DNA of 8,342 nt from an uncultured beta proteobacterium (GTDB lineage: Bacteria; Pseudomonadota; Gammaproteobacteria; Burkholderiales; Rhodocyclaceae). How positions within the stretch are numbered: the first letter of the stretch is position 1; each line of letters starts with the position of its first letter. The position numbers and the translations under genes are program-made. Below, one piece after another: positions 6,084 through 8,342 of this stretch. Location: contig CAIZKA010000526.1 of the NCBI GenBank assembly GCA_903933395.1, positions 1 to 8,342 of the forward strand. The letters run 5' to 3'. Below the pieces are notes generated by a model. It made no database searches. It saw nothing but the letters and a program-made list of their open reading frames with translations, and was not told the origin of the DNA.

Positions 6084-6443
6084 CTACTGCACGTCCTCCC
6101 CGACCAGCGGCAGGAGCGCCACCCCCGCCGCGCGAAAGGCATGGCCCATCATCACCATGCCGGCATGCGGCGCATTCAGACCGGCCGTGAAGTAGACCAG
6201 TTCGAACACGGCATCGCCCTGCTCGGCAACGACCACTGCGGTAAGCACCTGTTTCTCGTCCGAATACACCCGATGGCGCAGGCTGTGCGTGCCGATGCCG
6301 CGCGCGTGATGGACGCTGACGCTGACCACACCCTGCTCGCTGCGCAGGGCCTCCATCACCGCGGCGCCACGCCCGGCCGGCATCAGGCAGGTGATGACGC
6401 GGAAATCGCCGCGCAGCGGCGGCAGGTGGACGGGCTCAGTCAT
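6084..6443 (-). CDS. Second PII-like protein, diverged ligand site
   Basis: A 119-residue small protein with the ferredoxin-like beta-alpha-beta layout of PII/GlnB-type trimers. It resembles the product of the preceding gene: RVITCLMPAGRGAAVMEAL (15-33) matches strand 1/helix 1, ARGIG (47-51) sits at the GFG turn, and LNAPHAGMVMM (89-99) sits at the PII C-terminal signature. The basic Arg-Gln-Lys run after the glycine turn is replaced by THSLRHR, and the second signature Gly-x-Gly is reduced to one glycine, so nucleotide binding may be lost or altered. The uridylylated Tyr loop of GlnB is absent. The ATG at 6443 lies inside the end of the first PII-like gene (8-nt overlap) and has no Shine-Dalgarno, so translational coupling is likely. 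An upstream in-frame start at 6479 would add 12 atypical residues. Confidence 0.75.
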   Translation of the reverse strand: MTEPVHLPPLRGDFRVITCLMPAGRGAAVMEALRSEQGVVSVSVHHARGIGTHSLRHRVYSDEKQVLTAVVVAEQGDAVFELVYFTAGLNAPHAGMVMMGHAFRAAGVALLPLVGEDVQ

Positions 6444-6807
6444 GGTGGCCGAAACGCGCCGCCACTTCGGGCGGCACATAGGTCGCCATTTTTTCCAGCG
6501 GCGCCATGTAGATCATCCCCATGCCCGGCGTATCCAGTTTGGCGGCGACGAAGACGCGCTCGAATATGTGGTCGGCGTGGTCGGACGGCGCAACGATGTA
6601 GATCACTTCCTTTTCGGCATTCACCGTGATGCCGAGCACGCCCAGGTGCTTCTGGCGCACGCCGGTACCGCGCGCATAGAAGATCGTCGCCCCCTGCGCG
6701 CCGGCCTCGGTTGCCGCATCGACCACGGTATCGGCCACTCCGCGCTGGACGATACAGGTGATCAGCACCGCATCGGTCAGCACTACTATTTCGTCGCGTT
6801 GTTTCAT
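6436..6807 (-). CDS. First PII-like signalling protein
   Basis: A 123-residue PII-superfamily protein, presumably a cytosolic trimer that binds a small ligand and docks on the DUF1538 membrane protein encoded just upstream. VLITCIVQRGVADTVVDAA (14-32) is strand 1/helix 1. ARGTGVRQKHLG (45-56) resembles the GlnB segment around GFGRQKG that contacts nucleotide, and LDTPGMGMIYM (91-101) corresponds to the GlnB C-terminal signature. The stretch where GlnB has its long T-loop is short, and the uridylylation site motif (YRGAEY in GlnB) is missing, so control by GlnD is not expected. The ATG at 6807 lies 2 nt after the DUF1538 stop, with AAGAAGGG just upstream (6813-6820). A longer reading of the same frame into the DUF1538 gene was rejected. 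The ligand (ATP/ADP, a cyclic nucleotide, or other) cannot be read from sequence. Confidence 0.85.
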   Translation of the reverse strand: MKQRDEIVVLTDAVLITCIVQRGVADTVVDAATEAGAQGATIFYARGTGVRQKHLGVLGITVNAEKEVIYIVAPSDHADHIFERVFVAAKLDTPGMGMIYMAPLEKMATYVPPEVAARFGHHD

Positions 6808-6809
6808 GC

Positions 6810-8342
6810 CTACCCTTCTTCCCGCGCGGCGAGTTCCGCGCTCCTTCGTATCCAGAAACCCACCAGCAGGACGGAAACGACCGGGCCCATGGACGCCATG
6901 GCGAGGATGCCGAAACCTTCCGCCGCACCCACCGCCTGCCCGAGCCCGAGGCCGAGTGCCAGTACCAAAGGCACCGTGACCGGGCCGGTGGTGACGCCCG
7001 CGCTGTCCCACGCCAGTGCCACGTACTCTTCGTCGGACCAGAGCGTAGCGCCCAGCGCCACGGCATAGCCGCCGAGCAGCAAGGGCAGTATCGGCCAGCC
7101 GAAGACGATCTTGGCCACGCCCAGCGCAATGCCCAGCGCCACGCCGACGGCCACGGCCTGGATCAGCAACTGCTTGGGGAAGGCGCCGTCGGTCAGGTTT
7201 TCCACCGTGACGCCCATGGCATTCAGCGCCGGCTCGGCCACCGTGGCACCATAGCCCAGCGCGGCGGCAAAGATCAGGGTCAGGCCGATGCCCAGCGGAT
7301 AAGGGTACAGCGGCGCAGCGCCCGCCGCCGCGCTGAAGGCGGCCGGTACGGTGGCGCCGGCCTGGTTGCCGAGCGGAATCAGGCCAACGCTGAGGCCGAG
7401 ATTGAACAGCGCCATGCCCAGCACCGCCACCACCACGCCGTAGGCGATGATATTGCGCTGCTTGACCGTTTCGCCGACCAGAAAACGCTGCGCCAGCCAG
7501 AGCAGCAGGATCAGCGGTGCAATGGCACGCAGCGCGGCGATCAGTTCGGCGGCAGGCGTCTGCTCCCACCATGGCGCCGTAGCGTCGGCGCCGACTATTG
7601 CCGGCAGGGCCGCCGGATCGGGCACCTCGCCGACCAGGCCGATGCCGACCAGGATCACGGCAACAGCCGGAAACAGTGAGGCAAGTGTCACGATGCCGAA
7701 ACCCGCCAGCGGGTTGTCCTCCTGACCGGCGGCGGCGGCGACGCCAATGCCCAGCGCCAGCACCAGGGGCACCGTCACCGGGCCGGTGGTGATGGCACCG
7801 CAGTCCCAGGCAAGTCCGACAATCGGCGCCAGACGGGGATCGAGGCCGGCGTAGGCGGTCAGCGCCAGGCAGGGCAGCAGAGTGGCGATGACCAGCGTCT
7901 TCATGCGCCAGGCAAAAAAGTAGCGCAGCATGCCCACCACCACGGCAAGACCGACACCGATCGCCACGGCCAGCACCAGCCGGTCGGGATAGCGCGTCAA
8001 CAACAGGTGCAGCCAGGGCGCGCGCAGGGGATCGACACCGCCGCCTGCCGCACGCAGGGCGCCGATCGCCGGCTCGGCAAAGGTCGCGATGCCGCCCAGC
8101 AGGAAAGCAAATCCCAGAACCACCGCCGGCGTCGCCCGATTGGGCAGATTGAAGCCGATGCTCTCGGAGAACGGCATCAGGCCGTACTTGACGCCGTCCA
8201 TGAACAGCATCAGGCCGAGCATCACCGCCAGCATGCCGAAAGTGATCAGTTCGCCTTCCTGGACATCGGCCCGCAGTGCGGCGATCTGGAACAGCGCCAG
8301 GAACAGCGCCAGCGGCACCACGGCGCGCAACTGCTCGAAGAA
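6810..8342 (-). CDS. DUF1538 membrane protein with two tandem repeats, putative cation:proton antiporter (5' end outside window)
   Basis: The frame is open at the right edge: in-frame residues FFEQ precede a TTG codon at 8330, so the true start is beyond the window and that TTG should not be taken as it. Visible length is 510 residues, almost entirely hydrophobic helices. Numbered from the TTG codon, the chain holds two DUF1538 units. Unit 1 has GLMLFMDGVKYGLMPFSES (39-57), FAEPAIGAL (84-92), LAWDCGAITTGPVTVPLVLA (173-192) and GFGIVTLAS (210-218). Unit 2 repeats these as GMALFNLGLSVGLIPLGNQ (305-323), VAEPALNAMG (364-373), LAWDSAGVTTGPVTVPLVLA (439-458) and GFGILAMAS (472-480). From memory, a two-protein DUF1538 system (UmpAB) from Halomonas was reported as a Na+(Li+,K+)/H+ antiporter; this would be its single-chain counterpart. 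Two PII-like genes follow in the same operon, suggesting allosteric control. Family call is confident; transport role is inferred. Confidence 0.88.
   Translation of the reverse strand, partial: FFEQLRAVVPLALFLALFQIAALRADVQEGELITFGMLAVMLGLMLFMDGVKYGLMPFSESIGFNLPNRATPAVVLGFAFLLGGIATFAEPAIGALRAAGGGVDPLRAPWLHLLLTRYPDRLVLAVAIGVGLAVVVGMLRYFFAWRMKTLVIATLLPCLALTAYAGLDPRLAPIVGLAWDCGAITTGPVTVPLVLALGIGVAAAAGQEDNPLAGFGIVTLASLFPAVAVILVGIGLVGEVPDPAALPAIVGADATAPWWEQTPAAELIAALRAIAPLILLLWLAQRFLVGETVKQRNIIAYGVVVAVLGMALFNLGLSVGLIPLGNQAGATVPAAFSAAAGAAPLYPYPLGIGLTLIFAAALGYGATVAEPALNAMGVTVENLTDGAFPKQLLIQAVAVGVALGIALGVAKIVFGWPILPLLLGGYAVALGATLWSDEEYVALAWDSAGVTTGPVTVPLVLALGLGLGQAVGAAEGFGILAMASMGPVVSVLLVGFWIRRSAELAAREEG

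Noticed and set aside
6436..7572. Long minus-strand reading that would fuse about 250 residues to the N-terminus of the first PII-like protein
   Set aside because: The extra part overlaps the DUF1538 gene out of frame and has an Arg/Gly/Ala shadow composition; ATG 6807 has a ribosome-binding site and gives a normal PII length.
1..8342. tRNA or rRNA genes, CRISPR repeats, insertion sequences, attachment sites
   Set aside because: I looked for clover-leaf signatures, spaced direct repeats, transposase motifs and terminal inverted repeats and saw none.

Overview
The window is GC-rich, densely coding bacterial DNA. HtpX has exactly the E. coli length (293 aa). Together with the LapA-family protein, the DUF3124 protein and an RpoH-like promoter, it points to a proteobacterium, most likely a betaproteobacterium of the Rhodocyclales type. 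That placement is inference from gene content and protein style only. I see no mobile element, tRNA, rRNA, CRISPR array or sign of recent transfer.

Layout. All genes but one lie on the minus strand, so they are listed in transcription order from the right edge. (1) 8342-6084 holds a tight three-gene operon: a DUF1538 membrane protein with two internal repeats (its start lies outside the window), then two small PII-like proteins. The first junction is a 2-nt gap and the second an 8-nt overlap. (2) About 5977-4931 encodes a two-helix K+ channel with a TIGYG filter and cytoplasmic RCK domains. (3) 4429-4917, the only plus-strand gene, encodes a secreted DUF3124 protein and converges on the channel gene. 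(4) 4267-3866 encodes a LapA-family inner-membrane protein, divergent from the DUF3124 gene. (5) 3729-2326 encodes an ArsB/NhaD-type (ion transporter superfamily) antiporter. (6) 2210-1329 is htpX, the membrane zinc protease of envelope stress, preceded by a good match to a sigma-32 promoter. (7) 1332-1 encodes a NapA-like CPA2 Na+/H+ antiporter. It starts at a GTG that overlaps the htpX stop by 4 nt, and its C-terminus lies beyond the left edge.

How it fits together. The theme is monovalent cation and proton homeostasis plus inner-membrane quality control. Three unrelated secondary transporter types (CPA2, NhaD-type, DUF1538) sit within about 8 kb of a K+ channel and a membrane protease. The most interesting part is the DUF1538-PII-PII operon, which looks like a cation/proton transporter controlled by two diverged PII-type sensors. 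Second is the htpX-antiporter pair, apparently joined by translational coupling under a heat-shock promoter. A strong hairpin lies within the first codons of the antiporter.

There is no gene-free stretch longer than 300 bases. The intergenic regions are 2211-2325 (predicted sigma-32 promoter), 3730-3865 (weak promoter candidate), 4268-4428 (divergent promoter region), 4918-4930 (convergent gap) and about 5978-6083 (weak promoter candidate).
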